Position numbers and translations under genes: made by a program. This document shows, in pieces, positions 14,401-26,594 of a DNA stretch of 64,000 nt. The DNA comes from Eudorina sp. 2006-703-Eu-15. Lineage: Eukaryota > Chlorophyta > Chlorophyceae > Chlamydomonadales > Volvocaceae. The stretch covers positions 496,001-560,000 of the forward strand of contig BDSI01000064.1 of NCBI GenBank assembly GCA_003117195.1. Direction: 5' to 3'. Position 1 is the first letter of the stretch. The number at the start of each line of letters is the position of its first letter. Below the pieces are notes generated by a model that was not told where the DNA came from, made no database searches, and was given only the letters and a program-made list of their open reading frames with translations.

Positions 14401-15351
14401 GAGACGGCAGGCTGTTCGCGTGCGGTTGCTGGGATGGTCGAGTGCGGCTGTACTCGCTGCGGAAGCGGGAGCCGCTGGCGGTGCTCAAGGTGCGGCCGGG
14501 GCGGCCAGTGTTTTCAGGGAGGTAGCACTCACACAAGTTGGTTTGCACGATTGCACTTTGTGTATCTCGCACGCGCGTCGGAGACGTCGCCGTGTCTTCG
14601 GCCGATTGTCCCCACGACTCTGGGTGGGGTCCATGCTCGTCGCACTGCGCCGGGTTGTGGCTCGGATGTGCGCCGCAGCGCGTCGCGTGCAGAGAATGTA
14701 ACCCCCCTGCATCTCCATATGCGTGATTGCGCGGGCTGATGCGAGATGCAGCGGCGGTACAATCCGTACCGCATGAGGGGAACCAGGTGGTGCACCACGT
14801 CCTGCGGTCAGGCATGTCGGACGAATCCGTGTGTGCGCCAAGGCACACCATGGCCCCCGGAGGCGCACCTCCGTGGCGCTGCGGACGGACGGCGAGCTCG
14901 TGCCCGTGCCCAGCTTGGCTGGTGCCCCGCCCTGCAAGCTGCAACTGACCACCCTCTGGAGTGCGCCCTCCTTTAGAGCACCCACCCGAGGTCTCACTTC
15001 GCCGGCCGTTCTCCCTCTCCCTTATCCTCTTGCGTCACATGCATGACCGCATCTTGCCCCTGTCGTGCCCTTCGGTGCCGCTCCCTCGCTAAGCGTTGCG
15101 CTTTTTGTTTCCTTTCTGTTCCGCGTAAAAACCATGGGTGGCGGCGGCGCTGGCGCTGGATGTCTCTGGTGGTGTGTTGGCTTCCTGCGGGGCCGCAGTA
15201 CCATCGAGACCAGGTGACGGCACTCGCCTTCAGTCCCCAGACGAACATGATCGCGTCCGCGTCCAGGGACACAACCATCGCCCTGTGGAACGTCTACGCG
15301 TCGGCACCCGACGCGGCAGCAACGGCGGCATTCGCGACCTCGAAGGGCTGA
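11454..15351 (+). CDS. GTS1: WD40 repeat protein, GTS1/GNB1L/ASA1 family
   Basis: Nine exons: 11454-11545, 11654-11716, 11818-11883, 12264-12323, 12655-12802, 13037-13096, 13369-13885, 14251-14489, 15199-15351; 465 aa. It opens MASLDPAHVLRGHRSNVQSL and has WD repeats with DSNGELRIWDLES, SQGRDGCVKLWAAG, ILAGYEDGTVALWDLR, SGSADDKVSCCV, CGCWDGRVRLYSLRKREPLA and SPQTNMIASASRDTTIALWN. This order, and the block EIRTESFNFCRCAVW, match plant GIGANTUS1 and animal GNB1L. These proteins are seven-bladed propellers used as scaffolds; the yeast relative Asa1 belongs to the ASTRA/TTT chaperone group that handles PIKK kinases. Exon 7 carries a Gly/Ser/Ala/Pro-rich insertion (about residues 185-235) between blades that lengthens it over the plant protein. 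All nine exons are in phase. Confidence 0.93.
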
Positions 15352-16370
15352 GGACAAGGACCTCTACGGGCGCGCCTGGGTGATCATGAGCCATCAACCA
15401 CAGGGGTCCTTGTCAACCCCTCGCTGCGGCTTGGTTCGTTGGCCCAGGCTTTGTGTTTGGTAGCGGAAGGGGCGAGAGTTTCTTGCGGTTGGGGCTTGGT
15501 GCGGCTTAGTGGTCTGCGAGGGGTACTATGCAGTCGGGCCCGCGTTCGCATGCAAGGGGGTGGCAGTGCCGGCTCTCCGCAGGGTGACTGATTTCGTATT
15601 CGTGTACCGTAGCGACGGCGCCATGTAATCACCAAATAGCACAGCAATAGGCTGCAAGAGTTGATGAAGTAAGGTTGAATCCTGGCAGGAGCGCAGGAGA
15701 CTGTGATGTTCAGATGTGGGCCCGGTGTGAAAGGAGTAACTTGGCTGCTGATCGCAAAGGCCAGCCCCTGCCAGACCGGCGCAAGACTCCACACTCTGTA
15801 TCCATACGGGAAGATCTTTTAGTGTAGTGGGTGACCATAGTGCTAGTTGCAGATGAGGTAATTAGCATAGGCCAGTTGGCGTGTGTACTGTGACACGACG
15901 CATGTCGTACAGTGCATCCGGTATGATCCCTCGGGGGAGTGGCGCATGTGTTGAGGGCGCATGTGTGCTTAACCTGCACTGTCGCGCACGTCGAGCTCCT
16001 GTGTTGACGTTCACTAGTGCAGGTTATGAGTGGTGGATAATGGGTGACCATCACTTTGTACGGTTGTCCTTGCTGCTTTACGTTCATCGCGTCGATATCA
16101 TACGTCTCACAACGCGCAAGGTTCTTGATTGTGTGCAATTTCAATTGGGCAAGAGAAATTGTGGGTGAAGCTAAGAGGAGCTGACCAGCGTCGAGTGCCG
16201 TACGTTCGTCCGTTCTCGACACCGCGCAGCTTCATTCACTATTTTTGCTGCATTTTTGCCACTCGACTGGGTTTTTTACACATTTAAAATGATTTTCCTT
16301 TGATAGCCAGCGCATTGAAGAGGTGACAGAAGGTCGCGGCAAACGTACATATACGCACATCTGCGCGACC
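15352..16370. other. Intergenic region between the WD40 and sterol reductase genes
   Basis: About 1 kb without a recognised gene. TGTAA, the polyadenylation signal used by volvocine algae, occurs near 15624 on the plus strand, about 270 nt after the WD40 stop. That distance fits a 3' UTR but is not proof. The last 120 bp before 16371 are AT-rich. Confidence 0.45.
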
Positions 16371-19300
16371 ATGGCAAACACGGTGACAGGTGCTCAAAAA
16401 AAACATCATTTTGAATTTTTTGGTCCCCATGGTCCTGCATTGCTAGTGTTTGTTTTGCCAGCGGTCTGCTACGCGCTCATCTTGGGTTGCAATAAGGACT
16501 CTTGCCTTCAGCTATGGCCGGAGTTCAAACTTCCATCGGCTGATACCAGTATCCGATGGTACAGTCAGGAGGCCCTCGTGTCCTTCCTGGCATGGTTCTT
16601 TGGGCTCGCTGCGCTGCATGTTGTGTTGCCAGGACAACGTGCTGACGGAGTCCTGCTTGCCAATGGAAAGCGCCTGTCCTATAAGCTAAACGGTGAGGAG
16701 GCGGGGCAAGGTACTGAGGCAGAAAGCAGGCAGCCCAGTCCTGGACGGTTTGAGGGGCCCCGCCTAAGCGCCGGTGTGCCTAGGTTCCACGGGTCCCTGT
16801 ATCCGCGTTTCGTCCTCCGGCAACAGCTCCTGCAAGCGACACGCTCCGTATATATACACTGTGCAAACACTGCGCAAGATGTATGAGCGACCCTGCTTTA
16901 CCTCCGTGGCAGCACTACTGCAGTAGCATTCGGGATGACGGGTCACATTTTTTTACCGGTCTGTGAGCCCAAATCTGCATGGCCACTTCCCCCCCCTGTG
17001 GGTGTGCAACGCCCAACCGGGATGCCTGTTCAGCCTTCAGGCTCTTCGTGCTGGTGTATGGCGCGGCGCTCTACTTTGGATTCTACTCACGCCAGCTTGA
17101 CCTGGGCTGGCTGTACGACCAGTTTGCGCCGCTGCTGACGGCGTCCATTATCTTCAGTACAGCATTGTCCGTATATCTGTACAGCAGCTCGTTTGGAAAG
17201 GGCCTTTTATTGTCCAGTCATGGAAACACCGGGTGGGTTCCTGGTCGGACCGCCGGGCGCAGCGAAGATGTTACGACCACCCGTGTGCCTGTGACAGCTC
17301 ACTCGGCCCCTTGGACCTTTGGCACCCGCGGCTTGTGGGCTTGTTGGGCTCAAGGAAAGCGGATGGGTGTCATTCTGTCAGAATGAAGGCCGCTGTTGCT
17401 TTTCGTGTTTCGTTGGCCACAGCCCCCATCGCCTTGAGTTTCAACCTCGCTGCCGCTGCCCCCGTGTCATTTCCCCCATGTCTCTTTCCCGCCATGTCCT
17501 TTGCCCTGGCTGGCCGTCAGGTATCCCGCGTACGACTTCTGGATGGGACGGGAGCTGAACCCCCGGGTGCTGGGCGGCCTTCTGGACTTGAAGGAGTTCT
17601 GCGAGTTGTACCCGGGCATGATTGGTAAGCGGGCGGCTGTCTTCTGTTGACATCGTGTGCTTGACGTCGTGCACTGACGTGGCGGCAGTGTATGGATGCA
17701 CGGGCTCATGGCTGGAGGACGGGGACGGGGACCGGGGCTACAGCTCGGGGCTGCATGGCGATGATGCCAGGGAGTTGGGCGCCGAACCGCATTGAGGCCC
17801 AGCGCCCTCGACGCAAGCTGCGGAATCCCGATGCAGCAAAGCCGCTCAACACCATTGTCATCGCCACCACCATGACCACCACCAGCACGACGAGGTGCAT
17901 GGTCGCACACCCCGGCACGGTACTACCGGTCTGTCGCTGTGAGCCCTGTGACCTCCTCCATCATCTGCCATGTCCATTTGGTAGGCCATGGACGGACCAT
18001 GCATGGCTGCTTGCCGCGTCCACAATTCAGGGTGGGGTGCGCATACCTGGGCGTCCTGGGGCGGACGGGTCTCCGGTTTATTCTCGGCGGATGCGACTCG
18101 TTACCAGCCCTCCCTCCCGTCCATCGCTGCCAATCAATGCACACGCTGGCCGTGGCCGTGGCCGCAGGCTGGGCGCTGCTCAACCTGGGAATGGCGCACA
18201 AGCAGCTGACGACCCACGGGTCGGTTTCAAACTCGATGCTGCTGGTCAACGCCTTCCAGTTGTACTACATTGTCGACGCGCTGTGGAACGAGCGCGCCAT
18301 CCTGACCACCATGGACATCACCACGGACGGCTTCGGCTTCATGCTGGCATTCGGCGACCTGGCCTGGGTGCCCTTCACCTTCTCCACCACGGCGCGCTAT
18401 CTGGTGGACCACCCCAACGTGAGCCGCTGCGCGCAGTCCATGCGGCATCTGGATGACCTGGACCTGCCCGCGACGTACGCTGCCTGCGATTCCCGTCAGT
18501 GTGACAATGTCATGTCCACCTGCAAGTTGCCTCTTGAGTCGTGAGTGCGTCAACGCAGGACGGCCTTTCTCGACAATCACATGACAACTGACCTGTCCGT
18601 TGGGAGGTCAAAGGGAAAAGAAAACAGAAACCCGTCGGGAGGTGTACGGACTTGGCGGTGGTCCGTAGCTTGTAGGATTCTGATTCTTTCATGGAAATGG
18701 CCATGCCGTTGGCCACGTCAGGCTAATGGTATACATATATATAGTATATAGGTATATATGTGTTCAGAGAAGAGACCCGTATAGGTATATGTACCAGCCA
18801 CACAGCGCTAGTAACAATTGAGTGTCGGTTGGCATGTCGTGCCGCAGCACCTGACGCCGGTGGCCATGGTGCTCGTACTGGCGGTCAAGGCGCTGGGCTA
18901 CTACATCTTCCGGGGGGCGAACAGCCAGAAGGACCTGTTCAGATCGAACCCCAACGACCCGCGGGTCGCGCACCTCCGCACGCTCAAGACGGAGCGGGGC
19001 ACGTCGCTCATAGTGAGCGGCTGGTGGGGCACGTCCCGTCACATCAACTACTTCGGGGACTGGATCATGGGGTGAGTTTCGGACGCAGGCAGGGAGGGAG
19101 GGGGCCACCCCTGCGGGGTTTGCGGACTTTGCCACCGCACACGTATGTGTGCCCCCCTCCCAATGCAAAACACACAGAAACGGGTGGTGTTGGTATGGGA
19201 AACACAGAAGTGATTATGGAATATGCACACACACCACGCCCGTCAGGGGTGCACGGCAAGGGCGCAGCACGGCAAACGGGGTGCGAATGAGAGGCGTTGC

Positions 19301-19761
19301 TGTCTGGTCCGGAGGATTGCCCCGGGCACCGTTGGGCCGAGGCCCTATGCGTGTTCGTGTTTTTATGGTCACCATAGTGAATTGCGGTCTGATCTGGGTC
19401 AGCCATCTGGGTCAGAGGGCACGAGACGCGCAATGGTCGTTGTCAATTGCTCATGTGGCTGGGTGTGGCTTGATATGCTGGTCGCATGCCGTTCGCCATT
19501 GATGCTGGTCAAGTGAGCCCCTCTGGCCGCCCTGGCCCCCCTGGCCTGTGTGGATGCCGTCGCCACAGGGTCGCCTGGTGCATGCCGGCCGGTCTCGCCG
19601 GGCTCTCGGCCATCGTGCCGTACTTTTACTGCATCTACTTCGCGTCGTTGCTGATCCATCGCGAGAGGCGCGACGAGTACTCGTGTCGACAGAAGTACGG
19701 AAAGGACTGGGACAAGTATTGCGCACTCGTGAAGTACCGCATCGTGCCGTACGTTTATTGA
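16371..19761 (+). CDS. ERG24: Delta14-sterol reductase (ERG24/FACKEL type)
   Basis: Six exons: 16371-16692, 17034-17232, 17521-17624, 18168-18418, 18848-19071, 19569-19761; 430 aa, near the 438 aa of yeast ERG24. The enzyme uses NADPH to reduce the C14=C15 double bond left after C14 demethylation and is a multi-pass ER membrane protein. Diagnostic blocks, in order: the N-terminal [22 protein letters not shown] (exon 3); [14 protein letters not shown] (exon 4); FRGANSQKD and [16 protein letters not shown] (exon 5); [18 protein letters not shown] with the C terminus PYVY (exon 6). The PYVY end and exon 6 favour the C14 enzyme over the related 7-dehydrocholesterol reductase. The start at 16371 sits in ACCATGG; an in-frame ATG 48 nt upstream would add 16 residues of no clear role. 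Confidence 0.95.
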
Positions 19762-20099
19762 GGTCCCTGAGAAGCAAGCGGTTGACGGAACGGGCAGCAT
19801 ATGTAGGAAATCTGGATGAGAGCGGGATGGGTTGATGGTTGTTGCCTAGCGACGCTTGGCCCTGCTGGGCACGCTAGTCGCGACGGTTGCGGTAATATTT
19901 GGTTGACCGTTGGCGACAGGCATATGGTGAAATTTCAAGTTTTATTGTGGGCGATGGTTACATCGCAGAACTCAACCGTTTAGAACCGGCGGTCATGCCT
20001 TGTCGAGCTGAACTATGTGCTCTTACCTGTAATCCAACGGTCCACACCTACCTGGCCGCACGCGTAACGTTCCTGAGCCGAAAATTACGCTCTCACTAG
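19762..20099. other. Short intergenic region
   Basis: A 338-bp gap between two genes on the same strand. TGTAA occurs near 20026. No other element was seen. Confidence 0.4.
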
Positions 20100-22600
20100 A
20101 TGACTAGTCCTGCGAGTTCTGCACCAGGGCTTTTGCGCCGAGCGTGGCGAGCAGTCGACCGTTTTCTGTCAGGTTTGCTCGCCAAAGCCCGACAGATATC
20201 ACCAACTGGGACAAATTACCATAGTTACATCTGATCATCGTGTGCAGTCGACCTCACGCCTGAGCCAAAGCTCGTATATGCCTTCAAGACGCGACGCGAT
20301 GTGGCTGCGTGGAACGTCTTTTCGGACGCCAGCTTCGGGGGGCTGTCCAGAGCTATTTTCGGACTCTCAGAGAGCGGAAAGGTACGCATGGCCCTCCAGG
20401 CGTGGCTTCGCCCTCTTGGCGGGGCTGTCATTGCCGACATCTTTCGGACGTTTATTCTGCAGACTGCGCTGTTCTCGGGAACTTACTCCAAGGAGGTCCT
20501 TGAGACGTCGAAGCTAATACGCTCGGGTTACTGCGGAATAAACCAAGTGGTGAGATCCCGACCGTCCGGCCCGACTAGCCCACGGTTCCCCCTTCCTTGA
20601 CTTGCCGCGTCCCGCGTCGCTCTGTCACCTGCAGCGGTCAAGGCCGTTGAACCTGCGCAAGTACGATTTTCTCGACTTCCGGGTCCGCGGCGACGGCAAC
20701 ACCTACCTCGCCAACATACGCCTGGACCAGCTGACTGGTGGTGACGAGGAGGTGTGGCAGGCAACGCTCAAGACCAGGTGCGCAGTCAGGGCTCACGATA
20801 TGAAAAACCAGAAGCAACACGCCCGGTGACGAGTTTCCAGTTCAGGGAGTTCACCAAAGATGACTCCCTGTGCCTGTGCCTGTCAGGCGGGGAGGTGGGG
20901 GACGGCGCGGGGCTCCGGGGAGCACCCTTGACCAAGCCGACACGTGACGCGCCATTACGTACGGACACGTGATACGGCGATACGGGCTGCTTCTGGTATT
21001 GCAGCGATCACCTGTCTGCCCTTGTGCTTGTCCAAGAGTGCACGGCGTGTACGACTTGCCCAGCCAGCCGCATCCGTGCCGGTCGAAGCAAACCGTCCTG
21101 GCGAGCGCTGCCTGAACGGCGCCAGAGCTTGGGTGCCATGGAGGACCCAGTCCCTGAGCGGCAGACGCCGCAGCAACGCCGCTAGCTCCTGGCCCGCGGT
21201 CCCGTCCCATGACCCGCTCCCACGACGCGCCCGTCCATGTGCCCACCCTCTGCCCCACCCCCTTCCCTCCTCAGCCCCGGCACGTGGCAGGACGTCCGAC
21301 TGGACTTCCGGGACTTTGTGTTCACGTTCCGCGGTCGGTTGGTGACGCACTACGCGGCGACGTCGGCGGGCATGCCCCGGCACAACATCATCTCGGTGGG
21401 GTCGGGACGGGACGGGACGGGACGGGACGAGACGGGACGGGACGGGAGAGCGCAGGGCGGGCAGAGGGCGTCACGCTGACCATGGGACCCAAACCGAACC
21501 CAAACCGATCGTATCACCGCTTTCGTCAGCGGTTAAGGATGGGGAAAGGATTGGATAGGAACCTGACCCAGACCCAGTCGGCCACCCGACTTGGGCTCAT
21601 AAGGGCTGAGGGGCATCGTTGTGTGGCCATAGTCACACACGCAATGAAAATAACCACTACCCAGCCCACACGGGGTGTGATGATGGGACATCCGGGCGCG
21701 TCAGAGCACGATTCAGCTGCCATCGTCCAATCGGGATGCGCGCGACTGGCAAAGGGGGCACTGGGTGCCTGAGGGCACGAGGACACGGAGGGCGGCCTCC
21801 CCCCAGACGACCAACCGCGGCACACCTCCTTCCCCGCGCATGTCGCCGGCCTGCCCGGCTCCCCCTTCCCCTTCCCGGCTCCCCCTTCCCCTTCCCGACT
21901 TCCCAGACCCCTTCACGGCTTCCCCTCCCCCTTCAAGGCTCCCCCTTCCACTTCAAGGCTCCCCCTTCCACGTCAAGGCTCCCCCTTTCCCTTCCCGGCT
22001 CCCCCTTTCCCTTCCCGGCTCCCCCTTCCCCTCCCCCTTCCCCTCCCCCTTCACGGTTCCCCCTTCCCCGACCTCTTCACGGTTCCCCCTTCCCCGACCC
22101 CGCACAGTATCTCCAGGGTACACAGGCGCGAACCCGCGAGCAGGCTGATGCCGGCCGTGCAGCCGCGCAGCACACACCGCCGCGGACACACCGCCGCAGG
22201 CTCTCCGCGGCGCGCGCCGTTGCGCCAGGCCGTACAGCACAAACCCCACGCAACCCGCACGAACGCCACACAACCCGCTTCGTGCATCCAGCCATGCTGT
22301 CGCTGTCGCTGTCGCTCCACGCCTACCCGCCGCCCACTCTCCAACCCGCCTCGCCTTCCCCCCTACCAGTTCGGCCTGACCATGGCTGCCTCCGAGGACA
22401 TGCCGCCCGAGGGGGATTTCAGCCTGGAGCTGGAGTCCGTGTGGGCTGGGTCGTACACGCTCAGCGAGGCGGCGGCCGCCCGGAAGGCCTACGCGGGCTA
22501 CTTCACGTTCCGGGAGGGGTCCGGGACGGAGGAGGAGGACATGCCGAGGGTGCAGCCACCGCCCATAAGCGGCCCGGACGACCCCAGGCCGCCGTCCTAG
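20100..22600 (+). CDS. CIA30: CIA30/NDUFAF1-family complex I assembly factor
   Basis: Six exons: 20100-20172, 20248-20381, 20463-20549, 20635-20777, 21275-21395, 22370-22600; 262 aa. The CIA30 domain is recognised from VYAFKTRRDVAAWNVFSDASFG, ALFSGTY, IRSGYCGIN, FLDFRVRGDGNTYLANI, TWQDVRLDFRDFVFTFRGR and IISFGLTMA. Family members help assemble respiratory complex I in mitochondria; plant and algal paralogues also occur in plastids. The short N terminus is Arg-rich (LLRRAWRAVDRFLS), compatible with organelle targeting but not proof of which organelle. The donor of exon 5 was placed before GTGGGG so that ISFGLTMA aligns with the family; the next GT would add Val-Gly and break phase. The fifth intron (974 nt) is full of simple repeats. 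The stop codon lies directly against a 20-bp minisatellite. Confidence 0.92.
21403..21447. repeat. GGGAC tandem repeat
   Basis: Nine or so nearly perfect GGGAC units in intron 5 of the CIA30 gene, starting eight bases after the splice donor. Confidence 0.85.
21856..22110. repeat. Long C/T-rich tandem tract in an intron
   Basis: Irregular repeats of CCCCCTTCCCCTTCCCGGCT-like units on the plus strand, about 250 bp, in intron 5 of the CIA30 gene. The complementary strand is purine-rich and could form triplex or quadruplex DNA. Confidence 0.8.
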
Positions 22601-22772
22601 CCACCCGGCAGGGGTCCTAGCCACACGGCAGGGGTCCTAGCCACCCGGCAGGGGTCCTAGCCACCCGGCAGGGGTCCTAGCCACCCGGCAGGGGTCCTAG
22701 CCACCCGGCAGGGGTCCTAGCCACCCGGCAGGGGTCCTAGCCACCCGGCAGGGGTCCTAGCCACCCGGCAGG
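22601..22772. repeat. 20-bp minisatellite directly after the CIA30 stop codon
   Basis: Eight full units and a partial ninth of CCACCCGGCAGGGGTCCTAG, with a single-base variant in the second unit. The unit ends GTCCTAG, the same seven bases that end the coding sequence (22594-22600). Confidence 0.95.
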
Positions 22773-25556
22773 CGATAGCGGGGCCGCGGGAACACCGGAC
22801 GGGGAACTGGAGAGCGGAACGGAGTGCCCCCCAGGTAAGAGAGGCCCGGCGGGCTGCGCACATGGCGATTCATGGCTGGCGGCGGCGGGGCACGGCCTGT
22901 CAGAAGAGTCCTTGTACCTGGAGGGTCGAGGGCGGTGGGGCGAAAGCCGGGCCCTGTGACCCGTGGGTCCACCAACGAGGCGTCGACCGCGAGGCATATG
23001 GGGTTCCAGCGGGCGCTGATGGGGCGATGGCGGTGCGGTGACGTGACGGGGGGGCGCGCCAGGTGGGGCACACCGCCGGGGTGGGGGTTGGGGCTGTTGG
23101 CGTGTGGAGGGGTGAGGCAGCAGCTCTTGCCGTACCCGCACGGTGCGCCCGGGGTCCGCTGTGGAGGCCCCGCACCTGAGCAGCCCGCCCGCCCAACCGG
23201 TCTTATGTATATGTATGTATAATATATTGATATCTGATGAGCAGCTACATGGGCATCCAACTCTTATGTGCGTGCCAAGTGCGCGGTCGGGGCGCGGTCG
23301 GGTGCCCGCCGGGGGGGGCATCCAATCCAACAGCTATCCATGCAGGCAGTGGCAGAGGTTGCAGTGGGGCTCCGGGCCCGAGGAGGCGGGTCGAGCCAGG
23401 GGGCCTCGCGGACTCCCCCCGGTGTCCAGGGGGAGGCCAGAGGGGAACAGACGGTCCTGGCCCTGCGCGGCCCCCTGCCTGGTATGGACGTACGGTAGCC
23501 AAGTGCGCATGGGGACACGCGACTGGCGTGGAACGTCATGTGCGTGCAGCGAGGGGTGTGTGGAATGGGTGTTGACATCAACCTCAACGGCTCCGACTGC
23601 GCAATGTGGACAAACTCAGGCGGAGTGCTGTCCTGTGCTCTTTGCTGCCCAAGTCGGGGGTCGGCCCATGCCGCCGTCACTGCAGGTCAGCGCTAGGTGG
23701 CAATCCACCGGGACTCAAAAGACAGCGGGAACCATTCACGTGTTGATTCATTCATTTGCTAAACCGCACTGCAATCCCCGATAATTTGTATATTATTTGA
23801 GGTGTGCAACCAAAAGGGACGACGCCGATATCGACGGAGCCTGATTGAGTGCGGCTTGCTATGCAGCGATTAGCAAGCCTGCATGAAGGCTGCGTAACCG
23901 TTGCCAGCAGATTGTTGGCTGTGGAGGCCTGCTGCTCACGGATGGGTCAGCAGTCAGACTCCGAAGGTCCCCAATGTACATAATCGATATGATACCTACG
24001 CATTCGTTGACTACTATATGAAAGGTAGAACATAATACGCGGAGGTATGGGATGGTAAAATCTAGAGGATTCTACCTCGTCAAACAAAGCGATAAGCGAG
24101 GGCTAACGAAAACTGATCGTGAAGTAAGAATAATCACCACGCCTTTGATGGTTCTTCATTGATAAGATGTTACTTGAGGAGTCGAGGTGTTACTAAGCTT
24201 TTGCAGGTAGGCCGCACCGATGCTGTTCAGTTGGTGCCGCTGCGTCAAACTTTAATTCAGAATTATGTAACTTCAGTTTTGACTGTTAACATAAGATTGC
24301 CAAGGGCATCTGTGTCGTGTGTTCGCAGAGGCTGGCGATGTAACGTTTTGTACGAGGTAGGTCATGATAGGCCGACATGAGGAGCTCGCGGCTGAGATCA
24401 GGTTGCTTGCATGCATTCTCCACTGTGCATTCACAATCAAATTTGAAAGAATATAAATCCTAATGTCTTTTGCATGAACTACGTTGTTACATTACATACG
24501 CTCAAACCTACCTCCTGACCTACCTTTCCCCAGCCGATAATACTGCACCTGATATGAGACTATGCGGACAACGACAGCTTGAATACGGAGCTGGTGGACT
24601 GTCCCCATCGGTGACGGTGCGCTGGTCTGAAGCTGCGCGTTCGCCGCCCCTCGCCGCAGGCGTGGGAACGAAAATCAGTGGCATCCCGCCCTATATCGCT
24701 GGGCCTACTGGTATACCAATAAATGCTTTTAAATTATAGCCATGAAGCCATGCGCGCTTGTGTACAGTATAAATCGGTAGAGGTTGGTACCACAATGCAT
24801 TCCCGGGATTCCGTTCGCTCAAAGAATCGCCCTGGCCCACGTGAGCGTGTCAATACTATCTGTTTTATAGATTATCACAAACATATGCTAAAGGCAGTGG
24901 AAGCCGGGTTCCTTCATGAATCTACGGTATCCCGGCCAAAGCGCAGGGAACATCAGGGATGGGCATTCTCTACCACGAAGGGATCAGACCCTCAGACGGG
25001 ATCGGACCCGCCGGGGACCCGCCGTCTACCCCCCGGACTCGCAGGCCCCATGGGTCGCCTGGACAGGTGGGCACGCATATGCGCACGGCGTCAGCTCTTT
25101 TGTTTGCACCTCCGCCGGTGCCCCACATCGGCCGGCCTGAGACGGCATGCATGCATGCATGCATGGACCGTTGCGCTGACGTCCGCAGCCGCAGCGCGCC
25201 TGACGTGGCGGTGCCGTACAGTGACTGGCAGCCGCGCGCGGGCCAGGTCAAACTGGCGGAGTGCGTTGAACCTGGTCCACTGCGGAGGCTGTTCCCAGCC
25301 TCGCAGTACCGTACGGCGCCCTACGGTCACAGGACGGGGTAACTGGTCTCGAGCAGTTGGGGTTCAGGTGCGGTGCCTGAAACCCATAAGGTTCTCGCGC
25401 GCGCCGTATCATGACCACCTGAGACCTGACCCCATGACCACCTGACCCCATGACCATCGGAGCCCACTGCAACCGATACGAAAAATGTCTAAGCGTAGGA
25501 TGCCAACTGTCGGCAGGTGGATAGCTGACCCTTCGGGTCTCTAGATCTGGTTGGTA
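22773..25556. other. Gene-poor region
   Basis: No gene could be supported. Bases 22800-23560 are GC-rich with uninformative open frames; 23770-24480 is AT-rich. A short (GCAT)n palindrome lies near 25146-25166. Confidence 0.45.
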
Positions 25557-26010
25557 ATTGTAACCGTTTCAAGGTGGACCGGTTGTCCCGACCGGGTGTT
25601 CCAACGGGCCCAGATAGCTCGTAGGCGCCTCATCTCATCAACCATACCAAGGACTGCGCACTCATCCACCATCACCCGGGGGAAGGGGGGGGTCAATATT
25701 TTTTATTAAGGATGTTACAGCGGACCCCGCGGGTCATCGGTGACAGCCAACGGCGACAGCCGAGGCTTCCTCACCATACACTGCCTAAACGAACTGGCGC
25801 CACCATGGCGCTCCGTACAGGCTCCACAAGTGCACCGAAACACGCCCCGGGCCCACACTACCAGGGAACCACCCCGTTCTTGAGAACCAAACATTGCAAG
25901 GGATAAAGCCCCCTCATGGGGAGTTCATGCAGCCATACCGGCCCACAAACCAGATAACTAGTGCGCCAGGATTGCTGCTCCTGGAAAGCGCACCAGTCTC
26001 CCCGAATGAC
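25557..26010. repeat. Dispersed repeat, copy A (interrupted)
   Basis: Two blocks, 25561-25690 and about 25921-26005, match the contiguous block 42283-42485. Shared landmarks include GACCGGGTGTTCCAACGGGC, CCAGATAGCTCGTAGG and CCAAGGACTGCGCA. In this copy the halves are about 230 bp apart. Confidence 0.85.
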
Positions 26011-26494
26011 GGTGCGGGGAGGGGGTCGGTCGGTGCCTAGGGGCTCGCGCCTCATGTAGGAATCGCTTCCTGTGGTCCCAATCGCTTCCTGTGGTCCCAA
26101 TCGCTTGCATCACCATTTGCAAAAGCTGCAATAGTTGAGCTGCGTCTGCAATGATTGTAACACACGGCCGCCACATCGCCGCGGGAGCGGGCCCCCAGAG
26201 CCAACCATACGCTCGCCAGACACGCGGTCCAGCGGGTCTGATCAACCTGTCGGTTGAGGTCCCACGCACGTGCGCGTGCGCAGAAGCAGACGCGGTGCCG
26301 TTCGCACAGCCGGAAGCTTCCGGCAAGCAACTTCGGGCGCGTCGCCACGCCTGGGGACATCCTAGCTGCCCCGCCCTGACCCTCAACCCCGAGCTTGTGC
26401 CTGCAGGACTGGCCAGGAGGTTCGCTGAGGGCACCTGTTCAACGACGGCCCAGCCGCACTAGCCCACCTACCGGCCCCATTGCGGTGCATGATG

Positions 26495-26594
26495 AACGAG
26501 ATCTCGATGATGTGATGTCTGTCTGTCTCGTGGCGGTCGAAGAAAACGAGATCTCGATGATGTGATGTCTGTCTGTCTCGTGGCGGTCGAAGAA
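26495..26594. repeat. Two-copy 50-bp tandem repeat
   Basis: Two identical 50-bp units, each starting AACGAGATCTCGATGATGTG and ending GGCGGTCGAAGAA, side by side. Confidence 0.92.

Noticed and set aside
21396..21401. Later donor for CIA30 exon 5, adding Val-Gly.
   Set aside because: It breaks phase with exon 6 and the family alignment (ISFGLTMA).
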